DNA of 32,666 nt from Bacillus sp. FJAT-29937. Lineage in GTDB: Bacteria; Bacillota; Bacilli; Bacillales; Cytobacillaceae. A program made the position numbers and the translations under genes. The notes below the pieces were generated by a model. The model searched no databases. It saw only the letters and a list, made by a program, of their open reading frames with translations, and was not told the origin of the DNA. The stretch lies in assembly GCF_001509555.1 (NCBI RefSeq), contig NZ_LMAS01000001.1, positions 1-32,666 of the forward strand, read 5' to 3'. Below, piece by piece: positions 13,865 through 22,695 of this stretch (position 1 is its first letter; the number at the start of each line of letters is the position of its first letter).

Positions 13865-15274
13865 TTACCAAGTATCTCCTCGTTCTTTCTTCAAAGCCCT
13901 CATTTTTTCGACCCATTCATCGACCCTTTGTCTGATTTCTTGGCTTTTCGCATCAGCTTTTTCTCGATTTGTCTTATAGATGGCGTAGTATAGGTCTTTC
14001 ATATTTTGACTGCGCTCATAGCCCCAGTCTCTTAATACTGTTTCTTGCTCATGAGTAATCCACTCATTTTCTGCCATGATCTTAATCGCATCAAGTATTC
14101 GGTGGGATTCCCGCCTGCCGATCGTCCATAATTGTAGTGGATATTCTTCGCCATTTTTATATTCTGCGACCATTTCCCATCCGTCAGGAGCCATCGTAAA
14201 GGCAAAAGCAAGATCTAGTGTAGAAGGCAGCCACTCATATTGAATGGTATTTTTTAATTCTTCGGGATTGTCCGCTTTAAAGTATTCACCATTGCCAGCT
14301 TCAGCAACAGCCTTTAATTGGTTTTCGGTTTTGCTGTCTACATCAAAGCCGATAATGTTCACGGTATTATTGCTATTCATCTGAACAAGGTCCTTACTTG
14401 CCTGAACGGGATCGCCGTCACATGTTTCAGCACCGTCGCTGACAATGTAAATTGTCGTTGCACCTTCATAGCTGCTGCTCATTTCTGCCGCTTTTTGGAT
14501 AGCGCCAGCTAGGGGAGTCCAGCCTTTGCTTTCAAATGAATCGACCGCTTGATGGAATTCTTCTTTGGCGTATTTCCCCATCGGATAGACTTCCTCAACT
14601 TTTGTGCAGGATAATTCCTTATCAGCCGTTGATTCCGAACCCTCATGGCCATAGACGATAAGTGAGACCTCACTTGTTTGTCCTATGGTCTGAGCAAAGC
14701 TCTTCACAGCGTCCTTGGCAATATCCATTTTAACTTTCCCATCAGTTAAAAGCAGCATACTTGAGCTGGCATCGAGAAGAATGATAGTCTTTTCTGATGC
14801 GACATTCTCTTCGCTGTCTTCGGATTTTGTAGGATCTGGCAAATACGGTTCCTCAAACTGAGGCTGGTAGGCATTCGCTTTTTCGATGACCTCTTTATAG
14901 TGAGGACTGGCAAGAAGGGCAACAAGGCCTTTCTTGATTTCTTCAATATCTGTCGTTTCATTCTTTAATTTTTCAAGTTCAGGTGTCAATTTTTCTATAA
15001 GTGCTGGCTCCATTTGAGGTGTATCGAAACCGATTTCCTCAATATCCTTTTCATATGACAGATCATCCATGACTTTTCCATGCGGCAGGACTAGTAAACT
15101 TTCTTCGGAAACTTCTAAATTAATATTCAATGATTCGGTAATCATATCTTCCTGCTTTTGTTCACGTTGCTTTTCCTCTTCGGGCTCATTAGATGTTTCT
15201 GTCTCCTTGTCATTGCTGCAAGCGAAAAGGATCATAGGAATAAGGATCAGCAATAATAAGGCATATCGTTTCAC
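13865..15274 (-). CDS. VWA-domain lipoprotein
   Basis: This 469-residue surface lipoprotein has a basic start, a hydrophobic stretch and the lipobox ILFAC with Cys about 19. An acidic Glu/Lys-rich linker follows, and then a von Willebrand A domain with the MIDAS motif DASSS (about 168-172) and TIYIVSDGAETCDGDP. A charged C-terminal helical region ends it. The start is taken as GTG at 15274, because AAAGGAGG lies six bases before it; an upstream in-frame GTG at 15298 would place that site inside the gene. It probably binds a protein or metal-dependent ligand outside the membrane; the partner is unknown. Confidence 0.85.
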   Translation of the reverse strand: MKRYALLLLILIPMILFACSNDKETETSNEPEEEKQREQKQEDMITESLNINLEVSEESLLVLPHGKVMDDLSYEKDIEEIGFDTPQMEPALIEKLTPELEKLKNETTDIEEIKKGLVALLASPHYKEVIEKANAYQPQFEEPYLPDPTKSEDSEENVASEKTIILLDASSSMLLLTDGKVKMDIAKDAVKSFAQTIGQTSEVSLIVYGHEGSESTADKELSCTKVEEVYPMGKYAKEEFHQAVDSFESKGWTPLAGAIQKAAEMSSSYEGATTIYIVSDGAETCDGDPVQASKDLVQMNSNNTVNIIGFDVDSKTENQLKAVAEAGNGEYFKADNPEELKNTIQYEWLPSTLDLAFAFTMAPDGWEMVAEYKNGEEYPLQLWTIGRRESHRILDAIKIMAENEWITHEQETVLRDWGYERSQNMKDLYYAIYKTNREKADAKSQEIRQRVDEWVEKMRALKKERGDTW

Positions 15275-15414
15275 AAAATTCCTCCTTTTTTCTGACACTC
15301 TATAACATTTATATGAATTAACAATCCAAATATAGAGTATACCATAGAAAATATGTGATTATGAAGTATTTCCCATTTCAGGGAAGAAAGTTCTAGCGGT
15401 AAAATGATATGTCC

Positions 15415-15725
15415 GGTTCATGCTGCGTGATTTTTCATGGGACCCTCAAAAATGAGAGCTATGAACGCTTCATGGTGCGTGTTTCTTCATGGGATTTTCA
15501 AAAACGAGTGCTATGATCGCTTCATGGTGCGTGTTTTTTTATGGGACCATCAAAAACGAGTGCTATGATCGCTTCATGATGCGTGTTTTTTCATGAGACT
15601 ATCAAAAACGAGAGCTATGACCGTTTCATGGTGCGTGATTTTTCATGGGACCATCAAAAATGAGAGCTATGAACGCTTCATGGTGCGTGTTTTTTCATAA
15701 GGCTATCAAAAACGAGTGCCGTAAA
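15415..15725. repeat. 52-bp tandem hairpin array 1 (six units)
   Basis: The core GCGT recurs at 15425, 15477, 15529, 15581, 15633 and 15685, exactly 52 bp apart every time. The unit is about AAAACGAGTGCTATGATCGC, then TTCATGGTGCGTGTTTTTTC, then ATGGGACCATCA. The arms AAAACGAGTGCTATGA and TTCATGGTGCGTGTTTT can pair as a hairpin of about 16 bp with several wobbles. It fills the gap between two minus-strand genes. The period is not a multiple of three, so the array is not coding. It is related to the array at 22229. Confidence 0.9.
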
Positions 15726-15752
15726 TCCTACTAGGAGGCATATATATAGAAA

Positions 15753-15785
15753 AAAGTCTGTCACAATTTTCCTGTAACAGACTTT
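15753..15785 (-). terminator. Terminator of yerD-like gene
   Basis: The 9-bp stem AAAGTCTGT/ACAGACTTT has further inner pairing and is followed on the minus strand by six T. Confidence 0.85.
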
Positions 15786-15792
15786 CTCTTAT

Positions 15793-17409
15793 TTATGAAA
15801 TAGATACAAGTTTTCTTCTATCTTCACTTTGTTTTACATTCTCAATCGTTTTGACATGAAAGTTTTGATCCACAAATACGACATGTTTTTCATTGAATTG
15901 TCTAGGTGATGTCAAACCTGCAGCAGCAGCTAACGTAAACAATTCTTCACGTAGCGTAGTAATATAGTTTGTCACACGGTATCTTTTTTCGTCAATGACT
16001 AAAGCTTGTTGCAGCTTTGGATTTGTTGTGGCCACTCCTACTGGACATTCGTTGGATTGACATTTTTGGGCACCGATACATCCGACTGAAATCATCAAGC
16101 CTCTGGCGATATGGACGATATCTGCCCCAAGAGATAGCGCAATGGCAATTCGATCGGGAGAGAATAATTTTCCGCTGGCGATTACCGTGACTTTGTCTCG
16201 TATCTTATATTTCTTCAATATTCTTTGTGCGATCATTAAAGCAGGTTTAATAGGAAGTCCTACAGAATCAGCCATCGCTTGATAAGTCGCTCCTGTTCCG
16301 CCTTCTCCGCCATCAATGGTGATGAAATCAGGGTATCTTTTCATAATCGCCATATAAGCAGCAAATTCTTCAAATGTTTCTTCACTGCCGACGACCATTT
16401 TAATACCGACAGGCTTTCCGGATTCGTCCCGAATTCTTTCAACAAAGTCCATCATGGAATCCAAATCATCGAATTCCTCAAAACGGTTCGGTGAATCAAT
16501 GGTTTTCCATGGTTCTACTCCTCGGATCTCAGCAATTTCAGGCGTTACTTTTGAGCCTTCAATGTGACCGCCTCGGATTTTTGCTCCTTGTCCCAATTTA
16601 AGTTCAAATGCTTTCACCTGTGGATTGCTTGCTTTTTCACGAAGCAAATCATATGAGAAGCTTCCGTCAGGGTTTCTAAATCCAAATTTCGCTGGGCCAA
16701 TTTGGACCATAATGTCTGCGCCGCCTTTTAAGTGGTGGGGTGATAGTCCGCCTTCACCTGTATTCATATAGGCGCCTGCGTCTTTTAGCCCATATGAGAG
16801 TGCAGTAATCGCATGATCACCAAGAGCTCCGTAGCTCATTCCGCTCATGGCGACAGGACTTTTGATTGTGAAAGGATAGCGGCAAGAATCTTTTCCGATA
16901 ATAATCTTGTCTGCATCTGTATAGAGCCAAGGTTTTATTTGAGCTTCCTCTCGATGCTCATGACGAGAAAAAAGTGTATCTTTATCTTCCACATATTTAT
17001 GTGTGGGAATAGGTTTTTCATTATCAGTTTGTAAATCTGTGAGTTGTTTCGCGAAAAAAGCATTTCGAATATAAAAACCGGGTTTGTCAAAATCGCGCTT
17101 ACTTCCGAATGCAATGATGTTTTTTGCGTATTTCCCTGATTTCACAATATATTGAAAATCTAATCGTGAAAAAGGCTTAGCTTCATGATCTCCTTCAAAA
17201 AAGTACTGTCTTAACTCTGGTCCAATGTGTTCGGAAAGATACCGAATACGAGAAAGGATCGGGAAATTTCGTCTGATTGAGTGCTGAGTTTGTGACAAAT
17301 CCCGCTTTCTAATGACCAATACTGAAACCAATACAAAAAGAATCAGTAATAAGGTGATGATAAAAAGGATGGATACTCCAATTATCATGATGTTGCTAAA
17401 AGTGCTCAT
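15793..17409 (-). CDS. yerD: FMN-binding glutamate synthase family protein
   Basis: This 538-residue protein has one N-terminal membrane helix (about residues 5-32) followed by a GltB-like FMN-binding barrel. PVAMSGMSYGALG, NTGEGGLSPHHL, FELKLGQGAKIRGGHI, ITIDGGEGGTGATYQA and the Cys cluster CIGAQKCQSNECPVGVATTNP (3Fe-4S type) match the ferredoxin-type glutamate synthase core. It lacks the amidotransferase domain, so it is not a complete glutamate synthase. The length and N-terminal anchor match B. subtilis YerD, whose physiological reaction is unproven. GGGGGAAG precedes the ATG. Confidence 0.88.
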   Translation of the reverse strand: MSTFSNIMIIGVSILFIITLLLILFVLVSVLVIRKRDLSQTQHSIRRNFPILSRIRYLSEHIGPELRQYFFEGDHEAKPFSRLDFQYIVKSGKYAKNIIAFGSKRDFDKPGFYIRNAFFAKQLTDLQTDNEKPIPTHKYVEDKDTLFSRHEHREEAQIKPWLYTDADKIIIGKDSCRYPFTIKSPVAMSGMSYGALGDHAITALSYGLKDAGAYMNTGEGGLSPHHLKGGADIMVQIGPAKFGFRNPDGSFSYDLLREKASNPQVKAFELKLGQGAKIRGGHIEGSKVTPEIAEIRGVEPWKTIDSPNRFEEFDDLDSMMDFVERIRDESGKPVGIKMVVGSEETFEEFAAYMAIMKRYPDFITIDGGEGGTGATYQAMADSVGLPIKPALMIAQRILKKYKIRDKVTVIASGKLFSPDRIAIALSLGADIVHIARGLMISVGCIGAQKCQSNECPVGVATTNPKLQQALVIDEKRYRVTNYITTLREELFTLAAAAGLTSPRQFNEKHVVFVDQNFHVKTIENVKQSEDRRKLVSIS

Positions 17410-17454
17410 TTCTACACTTCCCCCTAGGATTTTTGAAAAATGTAATAAGAATGC

Positions 17455-17640
17455 AAGCTTGTTCCTACTTTAGAAGTAGTCCCACAAGCTTTACCATACA
17501 ATATTGCAAGAACTATGCCAAGACTAGTTTAATAGGGGAATATGGTGTACAATGGTTTATTATTGACTTATATGCAAGATTATTTTGCTCCACACAAGAA
17601 CTTTTGCGCAAAATTTACTTGCGCACTACGGTATTGCGTA
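17455..17640. other. Hairpin and inverted repeats upstream of prs paralogue
   Basis: The 370-bp gap between divergent yerD and prs holds no credible gene. It contains a compound hairpin, AAGCTTGT (17455-17462) with ACAAGCTT (17484-17491) plus an inner CTACTT/AAGTAG, that lacks a T tail. It also has clustered TTGCGC(A) motifs near 17606-17626 and the palindrome CTACG-N6-CGTAG (about 17625-17640). These may be regulator binding sites; nothing identifies the regulator. Confidence 0.35.
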
Positions 17641-17780
17641 GTTTTGAGATATCCGTTGTTTGATCATTTCTTTTAGCTGAGGTACGTTTTGCAAAATCAG
17701 TTAAAGCTTTCTTCATCACTCCATTTCATGTAATATAAAGTAATGATAATAACTAAATATGAAACGTTGGAGGAAAAACG

Positions 17781-18731
17781 GTGTCATACATATTAAAAGA
17801 TAATTTCAAAATGTTTACCTTAAACTCGAATCGAGCGCTTGCTGAGGAAATGGCACAGCTTCTAGGTTGTGAGCTTGGAAAATGCTCAAGCAAACAATTC
17901 AGTGACGGTGAAATCCAAATTCAAATTGAAGAGAGTGTCAGGGGAAGTGAAGTATTTTTAGTTCAATCGGCCTCAGAGCCAACGAATGAATATATCATGG
18001 AACTTCTCATTATGATTGATGCCTTAAAACGAGCTTCCGCTAAAATGATCAATGTGGTCATGCCTTACTATAGCTATGCGCGTCAAGATCGAAAAGCCCG
18101 TTCACGGGAGCCGATTACAGCTAGACTTATTGCTAACTTATTGGAAATGGCAGGAGCAGCTAGAATCCTGACGATCGACTTCCATTCTCCACAAGTGCAA
18201 GGCTTTTTCGACATACCTGTGGATCATCTGACCGGGATTCCGATTCTCACCGATTATTTTGAGAAAAAGGCATTAGATGATCTTGTCATTGTGGCCCCGC
18301 ATAATGGAGGAGTGGTTAGAGCAAGAAAGATGGCTAATTTGCTCAATGTGCCACTCGCCCTTATTGACCGCCGGCGTCCAGAGCATAATGAAACGGATAT
18401 CATGCACATCATTGGAAATATTGAAGGGAAAAACGCGATTATTATTGATGATTTAATTGATACAGCGGGAACCATTACGACAGGTGCCAATGCTTTAATA
18501 GAAAATGGGGCAAAAGCGGTATACGCTTGCTGCACCCATGCTGTTCTATCGGGTCCAGCTATTGAGCGAATCGAGTCTTCATCCATTAAAGAACTTGTGA
18601 TAACAAATACAATTAATCTGCCTGAGAAAAAACAACTAGATAAAATTACTACACTATCTGTTGCTCCATTACTTGTTGATGCAATCGATCGTATTCACAA
18701 TGAAAAGGCTGTGAGCCCGTTATTTGAATAA
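17781..18731 (+). CDS. prs: Ribose-phosphate pyrophosphokinase
   Basis: This 316-residue class I PRPP synthetase makes phosphoribosyl pyrophosphate from ribose 5-phosphate and ATP for nucleotide, His, Trp and NAD synthesis. [32 protein letters not shown] (His about 135) and the PRPP loop DDLIDTAGT (223-231) are intact. The flexible loop region reads [12 protein letters not shown] where B. subtilis Prs has SPDHGGVTRARK. The gene is also not in the usual gcaD-prs setting, so this may be a second, diverged copy. It starts at a GTG with TTGGAGG upstream and ends at a clear terminator. The pncA gene follows. Confidence 0.9.
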   Translation: MSYILKDNFKMFTLNSNRALAEEMAQLLGCELGKCSSKQFSDGEIQIQIEESVRGSEVFLVQSASEPTNEYIMELLIMIDALKRASAKMINVVMPYYSYARQDRKARSREPITARLIANLLEMAGAARILTIDFHSPQVQGFFDIPVDHLTGIPILTDYFEKKALDDLVIVAPHNGGVVRARKMANLLNVPLALIDRRRPEHNETDIMHIIGNIEGKNAIIIDDLIDTAGTITTGANALIENGAKAVYACCTHAVLSGPAIERIESSSIKELVITNTINLPEKKQLDKITTLSVAPLLVDAIDRIHNEKAVSPLFE

Positions 18732-18743
18732 ATTTGTAATGAA

Positions 18744-18777
18744 AGGAAGTTGATTTTCTCAACTTCCTAATTTTTTT
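18744..18777 (+). terminator. Terminator of prs paralogue
   Basis: The perfect 10-bp stem AGGAAGTTGA/TCAACTTCCT with a 5-base loop is followed by AA and seven T. Confidence 0.9.
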
Positions 18778-18901
18778 CTCAAGATTAGTGTCAATCAAAT
18801 TGTATACCCATTCTCAATTAGTTGAATATTTAGAAGCGCAAAGATAAGATTGAAATGGAAGATGAATGAAAGTAATCAAAATAGTAGGAGTGTGCATAAC
18901 A

Positions 18902-19453
18902 ATGAAAAAGGCATTAATTAATGTAGATTACACCTATGATTTTGTTGCAGAAGACGGCGCTTTAACATGCGGAAAACCAGGTCAAGCTCTAGAAGAGAGA
19001 ATTACAGAAATCACAAAAGAATTTATAGATAATGAGGATTATGTCGTTTTTGCCATCGATGTCCATGAAGTAGGAGATCCATTTCATCCAGAAACTGACT
19101 TATTCCCGCCCCATAATATTAGGAATACAAAAGGCAGAGACTTATATGGTTCATTGCAAGAGGTTTATGATGAAAATAAGACGAAAAAAAATGTTCATTA
19201 TATAGATAAAACTAGATATTCTGCTTTTGCCGGGACAGATCTTTCTATTAAGCTAAGAGAGAGAGGAATAACTGATATTTATATAGTCGGTGTATGTACA
19301 GATATCTGCGTCCTCCATACGGCTATTGATGCCTATAATCAAGGTTACAAAATCTTTATCTACGACGACGCCGTCGCTTCTTTCAATCCAACCGGGCATG
19401 AATGGGCGCTTACACATTTTGAGAAAACATTGGGTGCAACGATTATTAAGTAA
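18902..19453 (+). CDS. pncA: Nicotinamidase (isochorismatase superfamily)
   Basis: This 183-residue cysteine hydrolase converts nicotinamide to nicotinate in NAD salvage. It follows B. subtilis PncA (YueJ) closely in length and sequence: MKKALINVDYTYDFV with catalytic Asp about 9, DVHEVGDPFHPE with the metal-binding Asp/His set, DKTRYSAFAGTDL with Lys about 103, and GVCTDICVLHTA with nucleophile Cys about 136. The ATG at 18902 is preferred over an in-frame ATG at 18866, because GGAG lies between them and the family start is MKKAL. It uses PRPP-linked chemistry downstream, which fits its neighbour prs. Confidence 0.92.
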   Translation: MKKALINVDYTYDFVAEDGALTCGKPGQALEERITEITKEFIDNEDYVVFAIDVHEVGDPFHPETDLFPPHNIRNTKGRDLYGSLQEVYDENKTKKNVHYIDKTRYSAFAGTDLSIKLRERGITDIYIVGVCTDICVLHTAIDAYNQGYKIFIYDDAVASFNPTGHEWALTHFEKTLGATIIK

Positions 19454-19486
19454 CAAAAATTAAGGATTTCATCAAGCGGAAAAAAT

Positions 19487-19520
19487 GAAAATAAGCGACA
19501 GTCACTGTTCGCTTATTTTC
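19487..19520. terminator. Shared terminator of pncA and brnQ
   Basis: A long stem GAAAATAAGCGACAGT/ACTGTTCGCTTATTTTC (one bulged T) lies between the convergent genes, with A/T tails on both sides. It is related in sequence to the inverted repeat at 9428-9503. Confidence 0.75.
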
Positions 19521-19580
19521 CAATTCCAATATTTCAAAGCATCTAAACTTAAAAAATATTATTCGCACAAAAAAAGATTA

Positions 19581-20912
19581 TTAACCTTTAACTTCTAAGG
19601 TTTTTGCCGTTTCTACTTTTCTATCAAACCCGCTCAATAGAATTCCAATCACTGCCCCAGCAATGGCCGGCACGATCCATTCCAATCCAGCCGAGGAGAA
19701 TGGAAGGACTGCTCTAACAGATTCTAACGGTCCTAAGTCTAGTCCAAATGTTTTTAATCCACCCATTAAGGCAAATACCCCTGTAAATAACACCGTGCTG
19801 CTGTATACTTTTCTTGAATTTTTAAAGAAGCGATTGAAAAATGTCAAGGTCACTAACACGATCGTTAATGGGTATGCCGTTACAAGGAATGGCACTGAAA
19901 ATTTAAGGATTTGATTTAAACCAAGATTTGAAAGTGTAAATCCAACAATTGTTACGGCTAAGACGAGTGTTTTATAGCTAGCTGCCGGAATAACCTTTGA
20001 AAAGTATTGCCCGCACGCAGTTGTTAAACCAACACATGTTGTAAAACAAGCTAAAGTGAAGATCAGACCAAGTAATGCTACACCGCCTGAACCTAATAAA
20101 AGGGTAGAAGCAGCTGTTAAAATGTCTGTTCCCGCTTCATAAGATGAAGCATCTGTCATTTTTCCTCCGATTAATCCAATGCTTACATAGACAAGAGATA
20201 GCAATCCTCCGGCAATAACTCCAGCCTTTAAAGTAAAGCTAGTTAATTGTTTTCTGTCTGAAATTCCTTTTTTCTTAATTGCGCTAAGAATAACAATCCC
20301 GAATGCTAACGCTGCAAGGGCATCCATCGTATTATACCCTTCAATAAATCCTTTAGAGAATGCGCCAGCTTGATAATCAGCAGTTGGCGTGCCAAGTGGT
20401 GCATCCAATTTCATAAATCCAATTGTACATAAAACAACCATTGATAGAAGCAGTACAGGCGTGATAAAGCGACCCATATATTTTTCCATTTTAGCAGGGT
20501 TTAAGCTGACTACATAAACTAAAGCGAAAAACACGACTGAAAATAGAAGCAGTACAACTGAGTTGTTCCATGATTCATTTAAAAATGGTTTCAAGCCCAT
20601 CTCGTAGGCAACATTGGCATTTCTTGGAATTGCAAGAAATGGCCCGATTGATAGATAGACAGCAACCATGAAAATAGTGCTGAATACTGGATGTACACGA
20701 TTTCCGATTGTCGTTGCTCCATCCTTAACTAGTGATACGGCGAAAAGGACAGCAAACGGCAGACCAACAGATGTTAAGATAAAGCCGGCCATCGCAAGCC
20801 AAAAGGCTGTGCCCGATTGAGATCCAAGAACAGGAGGGAAAATCAAGTTTCCGGCTCCAAAAAACATTGAAAATAACATAAGGCCAATAAATAATGTGTC
20901 TAACTTTTTCAT
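19581..20912 (-). CDS. brnQ: Branched-chain amino acid transporter BrnQ
   Basis: This 443-residue cation-coupled symporter of the LIVCS family imports Ile, Leu and Val. It has about twelve membrane helices. FIGLMLFSMFFGAGNLIFPP at the N-terminus is diagnostic, with FGIVILSAIKKKG, CFTTCVGLTTACGQYF and GLNQILKFSVPFL further on. AAGGAGAG precedes the ATG. It is controlled by a T-box leader just upstream, with an isoleucine-type candidate specifier. Confidence 0.95.
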   Translation of the reverse strand: MKKLDTLFIGLMLFSMFFGAGNLIFPPVLGSQSGTAFWLAMAGFILTSVGLPFAVLFAVSLVKDGATTIGNRVHPVFSTIFMVAVYLSIGPFLAIPRNANVAYEMGLKPFLNESWNNSVVLLLFSVVFFALVYVVSLNPAKMEKYMGRFITPVLLLSMVVLCTIGFMKLDAPLGTPTADYQAGAFSKGFIEGYNTMDALAALAFGIVILSAIKKKGISDRKQLTSFTLKAGVIAGGLLSLVYVSIGLIGGKMTDASSYEAGTDILTAASTLLLGSGGVALLGLIFTLACFTTCVGLTTACGQYFSKVIPAASYKTLVLAVTIVGFTLSNLGLNQILKFSVPFLVTAYPLTIVLVTLTFFNRFFKNSRKVYSSTVLFTGVFALMGGLKTFGLDLGPLESVRAVLPFSSAGLEWIVPAIAGAVIGILLSGFDRKVETAKTLEVKG

Positions 20913-20950
20913 TAAAACTCTCTCCTTTTTTTATAATTGAATAACAAAAA

Positions 20951-21216
20951 AACTCGTCCCTATAGTAGGGACGAGTTATCGCTCGCGTTACCACCCTTAT
21001 TCCGTAATAAAAATACAAAAAATTACGGCTCTCAGTCAACGTACAATCATACGTGATCCATGGTAACGGCGGAAACCCGTCAAAGCTTACTGATTTCAGC
21101 TTTGCATCTCGGAGATGATTTTCGGATAAGTTCTGAACATCGGCTTTCACCAAATACCGATTCTCTGTTGAACAGGGCTGCTTATCGTACTCTTTCTCGT
21201 CACTGATTTTGTTATT
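20951..21216 (-). promoter_or_regulatory. T-box leader of brnQ
   Basis: The minus strand contains the T-box core AAGGGTGGTAACGCG (20984-20998) directly before a 12-bp terminator hairpin, AACTCGTCCCTA/TAGGGACGAGTT (20951-20977), followed by a T run. Upstream lie Stem I features, GACGAG...AGTA and the GGTGAAAGCC distal loop. The specifier-loop strand reads CGAAAATCATC, which offers ATC (Ile) followed by A. Uncharged tRNA would stabilise the antiterminator and allow brnQ expression. The T-box call is firm; the ATC specifier is a candidate only. Confidence 0.92.
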
Positions 21217-21222
21217 ACAGTT

Positions 21223-21251
21223 AATTTAGCAAATAGAGAATAATATGTCAA
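21223..21251 (-). promoter_or_regulatory. Promoter of T-box-brnQ transcript
   Basis: On the minus strand TTGACA (21246-21251), a 17-base spacer and TAAATT (21223-21228) predict transcription starting near 21216, just before the T-box Stem I. Confidence 0.75.
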
Positions 21252-21381
21252 TATAATTTTTTTACTTTTATAAATTAATTGATAATGGATGCTCTCTTTT
21301 ATTTGCTTAAGTCACATAGATATTGTCATACTAAAAAAGAAATAGACAAACTCAATTCTTGAAAGAAACGGAGGCTCGCAA

Positions 21382-22176
21382 ATGTTAGACCATATCCAGC
21401 AGGTAATCCGTCAGCTTGAATTGGATTATAAAATAAAGGTCCTTTACGCATGTGAAGCGGGAAGCCGTGCCTGGGGGTTCCCATCCCAAAATAGTGACTA
21501 CGATGTACGTTTCATTTATGTACACCGGATGGATTGGTATCTAACCATTGATCAACAGAGGGATACGATAGAAGTTCCAAATCGGGATGCTGTTTCGATT
21601 CCGATTAATGATCAATTAGATTTAAGCGGGTGGGAGCTCACGAAGGCACTGAGATTATTAAGAAAATCCAATCCGTCTCTTTTTGAATGGCTTCACTCAA
21701 GTACTGTTTATTATCAAGCCTATTCAGCCATAGAACAAATGCGGCTGATGGCAAAGAAAGTATTTTCACCTGTGGTCGGGGTAAATCATTATGTTAGGAT
21801 GGCAAAAGGGAATTTCCGTGACTGTATTCAAGGGAATGAACGAAAAATTAAGAGGTATATCAATGTATTAAGACCACTTCTAGCAGCCAAATGGATTGAA
21901 AAGTTTCAAACCATACCTCCCGTTAACTTTCATATTTTGTTAGAAACGCTTGTTGTTCCAGGAGACCTGGCTGATGAAATTGTGAAAATAATTCAATTCA
22001 AAATGAATGGAGAAGAGTGGGGCACCGATTTAAACATTGATTTTCTCCATTCATTTATTCAGGAAGAAATTGAACATCTCGAAGGATATGCAGGGAAGAC
22101 ACATCTGGATGTTCCGAATCCAACTAAGGAACTTAATCAGCTTTTTAGAGATACATTGAAAGAGGTCTGGGAATAA
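21382..22176 (+). CDS. Nucleotidyltransferase (YcgL/PF10127-like)
   Basis: A 264-residue protein of the DNA polymerase beta-type nucleotidyltransferase superfamily. EAGSRAWGFPSQNSDYDVRF holds the GS motif (about 27-28) and the metal-binding Asp pair D39/D41. The following YVHRMDWYLTID and SLFEWLHSSTVYY blocks are typical of the PF10127 group that includes B. subtilis YcgL and phage RlaP-type proteins. The substrate and target are unknown; RNA- or protein-directed nucleotidyl transfer are both possible. ACGGAGG precedes the ATG. The 3' end leads directly into the second 52-bp repeat array. Confidence 0.83.
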   Translation: MLDHIQQVIRQLELDYKIKVLYACEAGSRAWGFPSQNSDYDVRFIYVHRMDWYLTIDQQRDTIEVPNRDAVSIPINDQLDLSGWELTKALRLLRKSNPSLFEWLHSSTVYYQAYSAIEQMRLMAKKVFSPVVGVNHYVRMAKGNFRDCIQGNERKIKRYINVLRPLLAAKWIEKFQTIPPVNFHILLETLVVPGDLADEIVKIIQFKMNGEEWGTDLNIDFLHSFIQEEIEHLEGYAGKTHLDVPNPTKELNQLFRDTLKEVWE

Positions 22177-22228
22177 AATTTCCCATGTGTTCGTACTAAA
22201 TAGATCTTCGCCTTAATCTAACGTCATG

Positions 22229-22692
22229 AAGCTTACATAGTGCTCGTTTTTACTGTGGCTTCACCAAAACACGTGTTATGAATCTTTCATAGTGCTCGTT
22301 TTTACTGTGGCTTCACCAAAACGCGTGTTATGAATCTTTCATAGTGCTCGTTTTAACTATAGCTCCACTAAAACGCGTGTTATGAATCCTTCATAGTGCT
22401 CGTTTTAACTATAGCTTCACCAAAACGCGTGTTATAAAGTCTTCATAGTGCTCGTTTTAACTGTGGCTCCACCAAAACGCGTGTTATGAATCTTTAATAG
22501 TGCTCGTTTTAACTATGGCTTCACTAAAACGCGTGTTATAAAGTCTTCATAGTGCTTGTTTTAACTGTAACTCCACCAAAACGCGTGTTATGAAGCATTC
22601 ATAGTACTCTTTTTAACTATGGCTCCACCAAAACTCGTGTTATGAATCTTTCATAGTGCTCGTTTTACCTGGATCTCCGCCAAAACGAGTGT
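22229..22692. repeat. 52-bp tandem hairpin array 2 (nine units)
   Basis: The core TGCTCG (or a one-base variant) starts at 22241, 22293, 22345, 22397, 22449, 22501, 22553, 22605 and 22657, always 52 bp apart. The unit is about AAAACGCGTGTTATGAATCT, then TTCATAGTGCTCGTTTTAAC, then TATGGCTCCACC. The arms AAAACGCGTGTTATGAA and TTCATAGTGCTCGTTTT pair over 17 positions with one mismatch and three wobbles. The array fills the gap between convergent genes and stops within about 5 bp of the GNAT stop codon. Its arms match those of array 1 at 15415. Confidence 0.92.
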
Positions 22693-22695
22693 CAA

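Noticed and set aside
15415..15725. CRISPR array
   Set aside because: Units are contiguous 52-bp repeats without unique spacers, no cas genes are nearby, and the sequence between hairpin arms is itself repeated.
17433..17663. 76-codon + strand ORF before prs
   Set aside because: It lies over a hairpin and palindromes, lacks a ribosome binding site, and has unnatural composition.
20725..21153. 142-codon minus-strand ORF overlapping the start of brnQ
   Set aside because: It is read through the T-box leader and the first part of brnQ in another frame. The RNA motifs explain the sequence.
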